A stretch of 64,000 nt of DNA from Rhodoferax lithotrophicus (lineage in GTDB: Bacteria > Pseudomonadota > Gammaproteobacteria > Burkholderiales > Burkholderiaceae_C), in the NCBI RefSeq assembly GCF_019973615.1, contig NZ_AP024238.1:1-64000 (forward strand). The letters run 5' to 3'. The stretch's first letter is position 1. Every line of letters starts with the position of its first letter. Below are positions 41,237 through 48,753 of the stretch, one piece after another. The notes under the pieces are model-generated. The model was not told where the DNA came from, ran no database searches, and saw nothing but the letters and a program-made list of their open reading frames with translations. The position numbers and the translations under genes were made by a program.

Positions 41237-41680
41237 CTATTTCAGCGTTTGGTTTGCTTTTTGGATTTGGGCCTGATCCATGGCGTGCTGGGCTTCTGGC
41301 GGCATGTAGTTTTCGTCATGCTTGGCCAACACTTCGGAGGCAGTGAAGTGACCATTACTGTCGAGTTTTCCTTGGGCCACAACACCTTTACCTTCTTTGA
41401 ACAAGTCAGGCAAGATACCGGTGTAAGACACCGGTACTTCTTTGACGGTATCTGTCACGACAAAAGACACCGTCAGATTGTCACGTTTGATGGAGCCTGT
41501 TTTGACCATCCCACCAATACGAAAAGTGCGGTTTTTGGGTGCTTCACCGGTTTCTACCTGCGTGGGGGTGAAGAAAAAAACCAGATTGCTCTGAAAAGCA
41601 TTGAGTACAAAGTAGGCTGCCACACCGATGGTGGCCAGGCCACCAACGATGATGGCAGCGCGTTTATGGCGTGGTTTCAT
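41237..41680 (-). CDS. ccmE: Haem chaperone CcmE
   Basis: CcmE binds haem covalently in the periplasm and carries it to CcmF. The 147 residues include the N-terminal anchor ([19 protein letters not shown]), an OB-fold, and the haem-binding H121 in KHDENYMPP with Y125 as ligand. It overlaps ccmD by 4 bp. Confidence 0.96.
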   Translation of the reverse strand: MKPRHKRAAIIVGGLATIGVAAYFVLNAFQSNLVFFFTPTQVETGEAPKNRTFRIGGMVKTGSIKRDNLTVSFVVTDTVKEVPVSYTGILPDLFKEGKGVVAQGKLDSNGHFTASEVLAKHDENYMPPEAQHAMDQAQIQKANQTLK

Positions 41681-41868
41681 AATGGTTTTTGATGTAAATC
41701 ATCTTCTGATTCACTCTGACTAAAAAGGTTTCGTAATATTTCGCGTCTTTGAGCACGCACTTGTAATATTTCAATCACAACAACAGCTGCTGTAATGCCA
41801 AAACTACCCCAAACATAGAAGGCATAACCTCCCATGTTCAAAAAATCTGCAACGCTAAGCCACTGCAT
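41677..41868 (-). CDS. ccmD: Haem exporter protein CcmD
   Basis: This small protein (63 residues) with one membrane helix ([21 protein letters not shown]) and a basic cytoplasmic tail ([13 protein letters not shown]) stabilises the CcmABCD complex and helps release holo-CcmE. Its start overlaps the end of ccmC by 14 bp. Confidence 0.9.
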   Translation of the reverse strand: MQWLSVADFLNMGGYAFYVWGSFGITAAVVVIEILQVRAQRREILRNLFSQSESEDDLHQKPL

Positions 41869-42592
41869 GTTTTACCCAATCTGTATGACGTTCACGGTCA
41901 AGAATGATGCTGCGCACCCTGACCAAAGTGATGGCGATGGTGTACATCCAGAAGGCCAGAACCATGATCAGCATGCCCATCAGCATGGGTGTGGCCATAG
42001 AAGCGCCTTTCATGGACACCGAAGCTCCTTGATGCAAAGTGTTCCACCATTTCACTGAAAAATAAATGATGGGCACATTTACGGCACCTACCAAGGCCAG
42101 AATGGCACAGGCTTTGTCAGCCCTGCGGGGGTCATCAATAGAAGCTTGCAAGGCTAAAAAGCCCAAATACAGAAACAACAAAATCAGCTCCGATGTCAGG
42201 CGAGCATCCCATACCCACCAAGCCCCCCACATGGGTTTGCCCCACAAAGCGCCAGTGACCAAAGACAAAAATGCAAAAAGAGCACCTGTGGGGGCGAGTG
42301 CAGAGGCCATCATGCCGGAGAGTCTGGTGTTGAATGCCAAGCCAAAACCAGCCCAACCCGCCATGACAAGATAAATAAACATGGACATTTGAGAGGCTGG
42401 CACGTGCACAAAAATGATCCGGTAGCCCTGACCTTGTTGCGCATCAATGGGCGCGACAAAAAATGAAATCCATAATCCTGCCAGTGCCAAAACGGTGGCC
42501 AAGCCGGCAAACCAAGGCCACATTTTGCCGGCCAGATAATAAAAGTTTTGCGGTGATGCAAACTTGAACCAGTGAATCACGCGTGTTTTCAT
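41855..42592 (-). CDS. ccmC: Haem exporter / holo-CcmE factor CcmC
   Basis: CcmC loads haem on CcmE. The 245-residue protein has six membrane helices and the WWD-type motif (WGKPMWGAWWVWDARLTSELIL), with His residues in neighbouring loops as expected for haem ligation. It overlaps ccmB by 4 bp and ccmD by 14 bp. Confidence 0.95.
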   Translation of the reverse strand: MKTRVIHWFKFASPQNFYYLAGKMWPWFAGLATVLALAGLWISFFVAPIDAQQGQGYRIIFVHVPASQMSMFIYLVMAGWAGFGLAFNTRLSGMMASALAPTGALFAFLSLVTGALWGKPMWGAWWVWDARLTSELILLFLYLGFLALQASIDDPRRADKACAILALVGAVNVPIIYFSVKWWNTLHQGASVSMKGASMATPMLMGMLIMVLAFWMYTIAITLVRVRSIILDRERHTDWVKHAVA

Positions 42593-43284
42593 TCCAATGA
42601 AATCCTCAATGCGGCGGCTGTGGCCAAAGGTGAGAAAAAGAGCGAAAGTACCAGTAATGCAGCCATCAGGGACAGGTGACCGCCAATACTCAGCCCGGCA
42701 GCATCCGCTTCAACCGCACCAGCCCCAAAAATAAGAACTGGAATATACAGAGGCAAGATCAATAAAGACAATAAAACCCCAGCCCCTCGCACACCTAATG
42801 TCAGGGCCGCACCAATGCTGCCAATCAGACTCAAGGTTGGTGTACCCAGTAACAAGGACAGCATCAATATGCCTAAGGCACGAGTGTCAAGGCCAAATTG
42901 CAAGCCTAATACAGGTGCCATGAATACCAAGGGCAAGCCAGCCAGTACAAAATGGGCCAGGGCTTTGGCCAGTACCAGTAAAGCCAGTGGGGTAGTGGAG
43001 AGCGCCATCTGTTCCAGTGAGCCGTCTGCGTAATCGGTAGCAAACATACGCTGCAGTGACAACATGGCGGCCAGAAGTGCACTAACCCACAACACCCCTG
43101 GAGCCATGCGTAGCAGCAGGGCAGATTCAGGACCCACTCCCAATGGAAAGAGGCTTGCGATGACCACAAAAAACACCAAAGGTGTCAGCACTTCACCTTT
43201 TTGGCGCATACCCAGTGACACTTCGCGCCGGAGAACAGCTAGCAGCACATAGCCCAAAGCCATGGGTTTGAGGGAGGTGCTCAT
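42589..43284 (-). CDS. ccmB: CcmB, membrane subunit of the CcmAB ABC complex
   Basis: The 231 residues contain six hydrophobic helices. The characteristic N-terminal segment is VLRREVSLGMRQKGEVLTPLVFFVV, and LQRMFATDYADGSLEQMAL is also typical of the family. With CcmA it forms the ABC complex that releases holo-CcmE from CcmC. It overlaps ccmA and ccmC by 4 bp each. Confidence 0.94.
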   Translation of the reverse strand: MSTSLKPMALGYVLLAVLRREVSLGMRQKGEVLTPLVFFVVIASLFPLGVGPESALLLRMAPGVLWVSALLAAMLSLQRMFATDYADGSLEQMALSTTPLALLVLAKALAHFVLAGLPLVFMAPVLGLQFGLDTRALGILMLSLLLGTPTLSLIGSIGAALTLGVRGAGVLLSLLILPLYIPVLIFGAGAVEADAAGLSIGGHLSLMAALLVLSLFFSPLATAAALRISLE

Positions 43285-43922
43285 TGCGCTTGTAACTCCA
43301 GCATTTGGGCGGGTATTTGCCCAATGGCTACGCGCTGATGGCTGGTGAGCACAGCCATCCCCCCCTTGGAGAGGTGGTCAGCAATCAGGTTGGCCAGTAG
43401 GCCAATACCGGCTTCATCCATGGCCACGTAAGGTTCATCCAGCACCCAAAGTTTGGCAGGACTCAAGACCAAACGAGACAGGGCGACCCGACGTTTTTGG
43501 CCTTGTGATAGGTGACGGACCAATTGCTTGCCACGGCCACGCAACCCAAATTGCGTCAGAACCTCTTGGGTCTTCAACCGGTCTGGTGTCATCCCGCCCA
43601 AGGCAGAAGTGAAAGCCAGGTTTTCATCTACTGTCATGGATTCTTGCAACGCATTGAGGTGGCCCAGGTAACAAAGGTCATGGCGGAAATTTTCGCTCTG
43701 GGTCTGAATCGGAAGGCCATTCCAGAAAATGTGGCCTGACTCAATGGGTGCGAGGCCACATACCATTCGCAACAAGCTGGTTTTTCCGACACCATTGGCA
43801 CCAGCTACATGTAACCAGTTCCCCGCTTCCAGCGTGCAATCTACGTTCTTGAAAAGTTGTCGCCCACCCTTGATGCAGCCAAGCTTGGAAAAAGACAGGG
43901 AGTGGGATGTTTTCAAGGGCAA
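43281..43922 (-). CDS. ccmA: CcmA, ATPase of the haem-release complex
   Basis: The 213-residue ABC ATPase has Walker A GANGVGKTSLLR, signature LSQGQKRR and Walker B LWVLDEPYVAMD. It is the first gene of the operon that runs ccmABCDEFGHI to 36879 with overlaps of 4-14 bp at most junctions. The promoter should lie in 43923-43987, between ccmA and the rquA stop. Confidence 0.95.
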   Translation of the reverse strand: MPLKTSHSLSFSKLGCIKGGRQLFKNVDCTLEAGNWLHVAGANGVGKTSLLRMVCGLAPIESGHIFWNGLPIQTQSENFRHDLCYLGHLNALQESMTVDENLAFTSALGGMTPDRLKTQEVLTQFGLRGRGKQLVRHLSQGQKRRVALSRLVLSPAKLWVLDEPYVAMDEAGIGLLANLIADHLSKGGMAVLTSHQRVAIGQIPAQMLELQAQ

Positions 43923-43987
43923 TGGAGTTGTAAAGACAAAGATCAGATTATCTTACGACACACAGTCCCATCATCCTTAAGATGGCA

Positions 43988-44707
43988 TTAACGTTGAATG
44001 ACTACCTTTTGGTACAGGCCACCGAAGTAGGTTTGTTTGTCTAGAGGCAGATGTTGACAATCACCGGGTAACCAGTCTGCAATCTGACCATGCCATAAGT
44101 CCATGGCAAAGGGCTCCAGCGTAGTCAGTATCGGTACCATCAGGTAGCGAAATGGGCTGGTCGCCTTGGGGTGGTGGTAATCCACAAAGACAATCTTGCC
44201 ACCGGGCTTGGTGACACGCATGGCTTCGGCAATGGTTTTGCGTCGCACCTCGGCAGGCTGCTCGTGCAGCAAGAAAAACACCACCACGGTGTCCTGACTG
44301 GCATCGGCAAATTGCAGGTCTGTCGAGTCTTGCTGGAAGATGCTGACCTGTTTTTGAGGCCCCAGTTTGGCGTGCAGGTTGGTGATTTGAACCGGTGCCA
44401 CATCGATCACATTCAAATGCCCTTGTGGGCCAAGGCGTTGTATCAAATGCTGGGTGAAATTGCCATAAACGCAAGCCACTTGGAGCACATTGCCTTGAAT
44501 CTCGCTCCCCATTTCCTGCAGAGCCAGATCACGCAGTTTTGCAAAGTTACCCCACAAGATCAGATTCACCAGCCATTGGCGTTCAAACACGCGTACAGCA
44601 TTGGGATGGGTATAGGCCCACCAGTAGGTTTTCTCAAGATATTCAGGCAGGGTGACTGGACAAACGGTACCTGGAACGGTAATGGTGGGTGTGATTTTTT
44701 GTTGCAC
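43988..44707 (-). CDS. rquA: Rhodoquinone biosynthesis methyltransferase-like protein RquA
   Basis: RquA converts ubiquinone to rhodoquinone, the low-potential quinone used in fumarate-type anaerobic respiration. The 239-residue protein has a methyltransferase fold but a non-canonical first motif: VLQVACVYGNFT (residues 74-85) instead of the E/DxGxGxG glycine loop. This substitution, and the N-terminal segments PEYLEKTYWWAYTHP and FERQWLVNLILWGNF, are features of RquA. The start is GTG with no clear ribosome-binding site. It is divergent from a cytochrome operon; an FNR box lies 200 bp upstream. An ordinary class I methyltransferase is the alternative, judged less likely. Confidence 0.8.
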   Translation of the reverse strand: MQQKITPTITVPGTVCPVTLPEYLEKTYWWAYTHPNAVRVFERQWLVNLILWGNFAKLRDLALQEMGSEIQGNVLQVACVYGNFTQHLIQRLGPQGHLNVIDVAPVQITNLHAKLGPQKQVSIFQQDSTDLQFADASQDTVVVFFLLHEQPAEVRRKTIAEAMRVTKPGGKIVFVDYHHPKATSPFRYLMVPILTTLEPFAMDLWHGQIADWLPGDCQHLPLDKQTYFGGLYQKVVIQR

Positions 44708-45013
44708 AGGGCGAAGGGTATAAAAACAAGTGGGTTAACGAAACGTCGACTTGAGCCAGTTGATTGATGGGGCAGCGTATCAAAACAAGATGAATGCTAA
44801 CTGAACTTGATTTTTTCCTTAGGTCAGGTGGGGGTTATAGATCTGAGTTTGACAAAAAGGCTAACCCGACTTCTTTTGTTGTTTTGAGCTTGGAAATGCA
44901 ATTTCTTTTGATTTGTATCAAATGTACAAAGCTCTGCACGGATTTTTGAGGAGTAGGATGGCTCCCCATCAAATCTTAAGTTTTCGTTAATGTTTAATAA
45001 AAAAGAGGTGAAT
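44708..45013. other. Divergent control region between rquA and the cytochrome operon
   Basis: This 306-bp AT-rich gap carries the FNR box at 44908-44921 and the GAGG ribosome-binding site (45004-45007) of the first cytochrome gene. Divergent promoters are expected here. No ORF is supported. Confidence 0.6.
44908..44921 (+). promoter_or_regulatory. FNR/ANR-type box
   Basis: TTGATTTGTATCAA matches the FNR consensus TTGAT-N4-ATCAA perfectly. It lies 92 bases before the first cytochrome gene, which is compatible with activation in low oxygen, and 200 bases before rquA, which may be controlled as well. Confidence 0.85.
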
Positions 45014-45364
45014 ATGAAGAATGTTAATTTTTCTAATTGGTTGCATGTCTTGCTGGCCGTTGGTTTGACAACGGTTGTATTGACAGTTCAGGCCCAGGCC
45101 GTTGACGTTGCGGCTGCTGAAGATCTGATCAAAGTTAATAAATGTGGCAAATGTCATTCAGTGGACAAGCAAAAGGATGGCCCATCGTTCAAAAAGACGG
45201 CCGCCAAATACAAAGGAAAGTCCGATGGAGAAGCCAAGCTATACGTCCATTTGACCACCGGCCCCACGATTGAAATTGACGGTGTGAAGGAAGAGCACAC
45301 CAAAGTCAAGGCCAAAGACGATGCGGCCATCAAGAATCTGGCGCGCTACGTTTTATCGCGGTAA
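45014..45364 (+). CDS. Periplasmic monohaem cytochrome c (class I)
   Basis: The 116-residue precursor has a signal peptide (residues 1-29, ending QAQA) and one haem motif C44-G-K-C-H48, which is followed by a Lys-rich stretch (DKQKDGPSFKKTAAKYKGK). The Met-ligand loop is not obvious. ATG at 45014 is selected because GAGG lies 6 bases upstream. It is the first gene of a three-cytochrome operon behind the FNR box and may be the soluble carrier accepting electrons from the tetrahaem protein. Confidence 0.9.
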   Translation: MKNVNFSNWLHVLLAVGLTTVVLTVQAQAVDVAAAEDLIKVNKCGKCHSVDKQKDGPSFKKTAAKYKGKSDGEAKLYVHLTTGPTIEIDGVKEEHTKVKAKDDAAIKNLARYVLSR

Positions 45365-45393
45365 ATGCTTAGCACCATTGGGCGAGCTTCCTC

Positions 45394-45987
45394 ATGACTG
45401 AAATGCTTAAAAAAATGCGCCAACGTTGGAAATTGGTACTTGGACTGGCCGTGGGATTGCTGATTTTTTCAGTCTCCGTGGGGATCTCAGGTGCTTATGT
45501 TCTGGCTTACACCAGTACCGAGGAGTTTTGTGTGAGTTGCCATGAGATGTCCTACAACTACGCAGAGTACAAGGGCACGATTCACGACACCAACCGCACC
45601 GGTGTGCGTGCGATCTGTACCAATTGCCATGTGCCACATGAACCGGGGCCGTTGCTCTGGGCCAAGATCAAGGCCAGCAAAGATGTGTATTACACCTACA
45701 TCTCACCTTCGATTGACACCAAGGAAAAGTTCGAGGCCAAACGTTCGGTGATGGCACAACGGGTGTGGCTGCAGATGAAGGAGAGCGACTCTCACCAGTG
45801 CCGCAGTTGCCACAGGGCCGACAAGATGAGTGTGGATTTGCAGTCCGCCAAAGCCCAGGTGCGCCACGCCAAAGGCAAAGCGGAAGGTAAGACCTGCATC
45901 GAATGCCATTTCGCCATTGCCCACAAGGAGCCAGATGGCCCGGGTCCGGCAGAGTTGTTCGGTAACACGGCGACAAATTCTCAATGA
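45394..45987 (+). CDS. Tetrahaem cytochrome c of the NapC/NirT family (CymA-like)
   Basis: NapC/NirT proteins oxidise membrane quinol and pass electrons to periplasmic reductases. The 197-residue protein has an N-terminal membrane anchor (KLVLGLAVGLLIFSVSVGISGAYVLAY) and exactly four haem motifs: CVSCH (46-50), CTNCH (75-79), CRSCH (136-140) and CIECH (168-172). The terminal reductase is not in this window. With a predicted rhodoquinone enzyme beside it, the quinol donor could be ubiquinol or rhodoquinol. Confidence 0.93.
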   Translation: MTEMLKKMRQRWKLVLGLAVGLLIFSVSVGISGAYVLAYTSTEEFCVSCHEMSYNYAEYKGTIHDTNRTGVRAICTNCHVPHEPGPLLWAKIKASKDVYYTYISPSIDTKEKFEAKRSVMAQRVWLQMKESDSHQCRSCHRADKMSVDLQSAKAQVRHAKGKAEGKTCIECHFAIAHKEPDGPGPAELFGNTATNSQ

Positions 45988-46010
45988 TTTTTAACCTGAA
46001 GGAGTGGATG

Positions 46011-46502
46011 ATGATGAAGTTGAAACTGTTGACCGCAGTGGCCGGTGTTGTGATGGCCTTGCCATCAATGGCAGCGGATGTGACCTATCGGGCTGATATT
46101 GAGCCGTTTATTCAGAAACAATGCGCGGAGTGTCATTCTGAAAAGGCCGGTGCACCCACCTTGCAGGAATTCAAGGTGTCCAAGGAAGCAGAAGAAAAGT
46201 ACACCAAAGACAAAGTTGGCCCACGTAACGACACCTACGAGAGCCTGGTGCAGATCATTGCTTACCCTGATCCAGGTGCCTTCATGCGTCGCCTGGACGA
46301 CGGGACTAGCCCGCAAGCAAAAGGCAAGCCTGGCAACATGTACAAGCATTTGGGCGAGACCGATGCACAGCGCGCTGCGGCTTTGGTCATGATCAAGGCT
46401 TGGGTGGGTGAGGGTGGCTGGAACCTGAACCGCTGGGAGCCCAAAGGAGACATACCCGCAGTGACCAAAGAGCAATTGGACAAGCTCAAGCTCAAGTATT
46501 GA
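46011..46502 (+). CDS. Monohaem cytochrome c, third gene of the operon
   Basis: The 163-residue protein has a short signal peptide (ending SMAA-D) and one haem motif C38-A-E-C-H42. A long C-terminal region (MRRLDDGTSPQAKGKPGNMYKHLGETDAQRAAALVMIKAWVGEGG) resembles the helical end of c-type cytochromes and may bring the axial Met. Three consecutive ATGs (46008, 46011, 46014) follow GAAGGAG at 45998-46004; the second gives the best spacing. A strong terminator follows. Confidence 0.88.
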   Translation: MMKLKLLTAVAGVVMALPSMAADVTYRADIEPFIQKQCAECHSEKAGAPTLQEFKVSKEAEEKYTKDKVGPRNDTYESLVQIIAYPDPGAFMRRLDDGTSPQAKGKPGNMYKHLGETDAQRAAALVMIKAWVGEGGWNLNRWEPKGDIPAVTKEQLDKLKLKY

Positions 46503-46518
46503 GTCGGGTCTTTGAATG

Positions 46519-46549
46519 AAAAAAGCCGCTGAGAACCAGCGGCTTTTTT
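46519..46549 (+). terminator. Rho-independent terminator of the cytochrome operon
   Basis: AAAAAGCCGCTG pairs with CAGCGGCTTTTTT around a 5-base loop. It lies 16 bases after the last cytochrome stop, and is also correctly placed for the convergent glutathione transferase gene. Confidence 0.9.
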
Positions 46550-46589
46550 GTGCTCTGGCCGGGTAGTCCCAAGCCAGAAATTGGGCGGT

Positions 46590-47198
46590 TTACTTGATCA
46601 ACCCTTCAGCACGCAAGGCCTCTTGCACGGCAGGCCGAGCACCAACGCGGGCGACGAAAGCCACCAGGTTGGCAAGGGCTGAAATGTCCACACCCACATG
46701 TTTACCCCAGCCAGCCACCACAAACAGGTAAGCATCTGCCACAGTGAAGGTGTCGCCCATCAGGTAGTTTTTACCAGCCAGTTCACCATCGACCCATTGC
46801 AGGCGGGACATCAGGCGGGTTTTGGCCATGGTCTTGGCCTCTTCGGGCATGCCGGGTGTGAACAATGGCGAGAAGCCTTTGTGCAGCTCGGTTCCAATGG
46901 TGTTGAGCCATTCCTGCAGCTTGTAGCGCTCCCAGCTACCGTTGGCGGGGGCCAGCTGTTTGTCGGGCACCAAGTCGGCAATGTATTGCACGATGACCGG
47001 GCCTTCATGCAAGGTACGCCCGTCATCCAGCACCAGATAGGGCACATAACCCAGCGGGTTGATGCCGTAGTAGTCGGTGCCGTCGGCCAGCTTGTGGGTC
47101 TTGGTGGGGGCGGCAATGGCCTCAAATGCCAGACCCGCTTCTTTGAGGACGATGTGGGGCGACAGTGAGCAAGCACCAGGAGAGTAGTAAAGTTTCAT
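46590..47198 (-). CDS. Glutathione S-transferase (bacterial beta-like)
   Basis: The 202 residues show an N-terminal thioredoxin-like domain (MKLYYSPGACSLSPHIVLKEAG with the Ser/Cys active-site region, then the cis-Pro loop GYVPYLVLDDG and the Glu/Gly ESxAI-like segment EGPVIVQYI) and an all-helical C-terminal domain (TFTVADAYLFVVAGW). It detoxifies electrophiles by glutathione conjugation; the substrate is not predictable. The start at 47198 excludes a 12-codon leader. Confidence 0.88.
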   Translation of the reverse strand: MKLYYSPGACSLSPHIVLKEAGLAFEAIAAPTKTHKLADGTDYYGINPLGYVPYLVLDDGRTLHEGPVIVQYIADLVPDKQLAPANGSWERYKLQEWLNTIGTELHKGFSPLFTPGMPEEAKTMAKTRLMSRLQWVDGELAGKNYLMGDTFTVADAYLFVVAGWGKHVGVDISALANLVAFVARVGARPAVQEALRAEGLIK

Positions 47199-47304
47199 GA
47201 ACAGCCTTTGGATCAATGATGATGACAGGAGCACCAGGCTCCTGGGTCAAATGTTAATGGTGTTGAATGCCATTTGCAGGGTATAGGGTAATGTTAATTA
47301 CTAT

Positions 47305-47355
47305 TAAAAATATAGCTGTTGACGCTTTATTTATAAGCGCTACAGGTCATTTATT
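47305..47355. repeat. Palindromic intergenic repeat, copy D
   Basis: TATAGCTGTTGACGCTTTA, a short spacer, then ATAAGCGCTACAGGTCAT. The CGCTT/AAGCG arms are conserved. It overlaps the stop of the pfp gene by a few bases. Confidence 0.75.
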
Positions 47356-48565
47356 TATGTAAAACTTTAGCTACCGGATTGTGTCGCAGGCGGAAGGCAT
47401 CGGGCATGCCTGAGCCCAGAAGCGGGCGCAGGTACATGCGAAAGGCATCGGTCACGTCGGTGCCGTTGGCGGCGATGAATTCGTCCTCCATGACACGTGT
47501 TTTACCGGCTACGTCTTCCACTGGCAGCAGTTCGTAGTCCACCGAATAAAACCCGGTGCGCTTGATGGCCACTGAGCCGTCACGACTGCCCCACATGGCG
47601 AATTGCACTGCTTTTTCGCCCACCTCACGGGCTTCGCGCTGGTCCACATCGGACACGCAGCCGATGAACGAGCGTTGCAGGTAACCAAAAGTGTCGCCGC
47701 GTACGCGTTTGATTTTGAGCTTGGCCTTGATCTCTTCACACAGCAGGTCAGCCAGGGCACCATTGCCTGAGAGCTGTACGTTGCCATGGGCATCATGCTC
47801 CATTTCTTTGGCCAGCAGGGCGGCAATGGGTGTGCCCGAGGCATCGTGAATGCCTTCGGACACCGCAATCACACAGCGGCCATGGCGCTCGTACATGGTC
47901 TTGACATCAAGCAGGAATTTGTTCAGATCGAACACACGCTCGGGCAGGTAGATCAGGTGCGGGCCATCGTCCGGGAATTTTTTACCCAGGGCTGAGGCCG
48001 CAGTCAGAAAGCCGGCATGGCGGCCCATGACCACGCCCACATAGACCCCGGGCAGGGCGGCGTTGTCCAGGTTGGCCCCGGCAAAAGCTTGCGCCACAAA
48101 ACGGGCGGCTGACGGAAAGCCAGGGGTGTGGTCGTTGCCCACCAGGTCGTTGTCAATGGTTTTGGGGATGTGGATGCAGCGCAAATCGTAGTTGGCCGCC
48201 TGTGCTTCCTGGCTGACGATGCGTACCGTGTCGCTCGAATCGTTGCCGCCAATGTAGAAAAAGTGACCAATCTGGTGGGCTTGCAGCACCTTGAAAATTT
48301 CGTGGCAATAAGCCGCATCGGGTTTGTCGCGCGTGGAGCCCAGCGCGCTGGACGGGGTGTTGGCCACCAGCTCCAGGTTGTGGCTGGTCTCCTGAGTCAA
48401 GTCCACAAAGTCTTCGTCAATGATGCCACGCACGCCGTGGCGTGCACCGTAGATGTGGCCAATCTGGCCAAAGCGCCGTGCTTCCAGCGCCACGCCGACG
48501 AGGGATTGGTTGATGACAGCGGTGGGGCCGCCACCTTGGGCGACGAGTATTTTTCCAGAGGCCAT
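47351..48565 (-). CDS. pfp: Pyrophosphate-dependent 6-phosphofructokinase
   Basis: It reversibly phosphorylates fructose 6-phosphate with pyrophosphate, used in glycolysis and gluconeogenesis. The protein has 404 residues. GGNDSSDT carries the Asp that favours PPi over ATP (ATP enzymes read GGDGS); PKTIDND is the active-site base region and MGRHAGFL binds fructose 6-phosphate. MASGKILVAQGG at 48565 is the chosen start. It is divergent from mnmG. Confidence 0.92.
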   Translation of the reverse strand: MASGKILVAQGGGPTAVINQSLVGVALEARRFGQIGHIYGARHGVRGIIDEDFVDLTQETSHNLELVANTPSSALGSTRDKPDAAYCHEIFKVLQAHQIGHFFYIGGNDSSDTVRIVSQEAQAANYDLRCIHIPKTIDNDLVGNDHTPGFPSAARFVAQAFAGANLDNAALPGVYVGVVMGRHAGFLTAASALGKKFPDDGPHLIYLPERVFDLNKFLLDVKTMYERHGRCVIAVSEGIHDASGTPIAALLAKEMEHDAHGNVQLSGNGALADLLCEEIKAKLKIKRVRGDTFGYLQRSFIGCVSDVDQREAREVGEKAVQFAMWGSRDGSVAIKRTGFYSVDYELLPVEDVAGKTRVMEDEFIAANGTDVTDAFRMYLRPLLGSGMPDAFRLRHNPVAKVLHK

Positions 48566-48753
48566 GGTGTGTTGTGTCCTGAAAGAGTGAAGTCGATGAT
48601 GACTGAATTGTGCCTCTGACGGCGGCACTTTTTGGGATGTTTGCACCCTGGATGCGGCTTTTCAAGTGCCCCAGTAAAATTGCATGCTTTCTGCACGCCC
48701 CGTGCAAGCTCCTCCAGCTCAGGAGGTTGAGCCCCTTGAATCCATTACCCACC

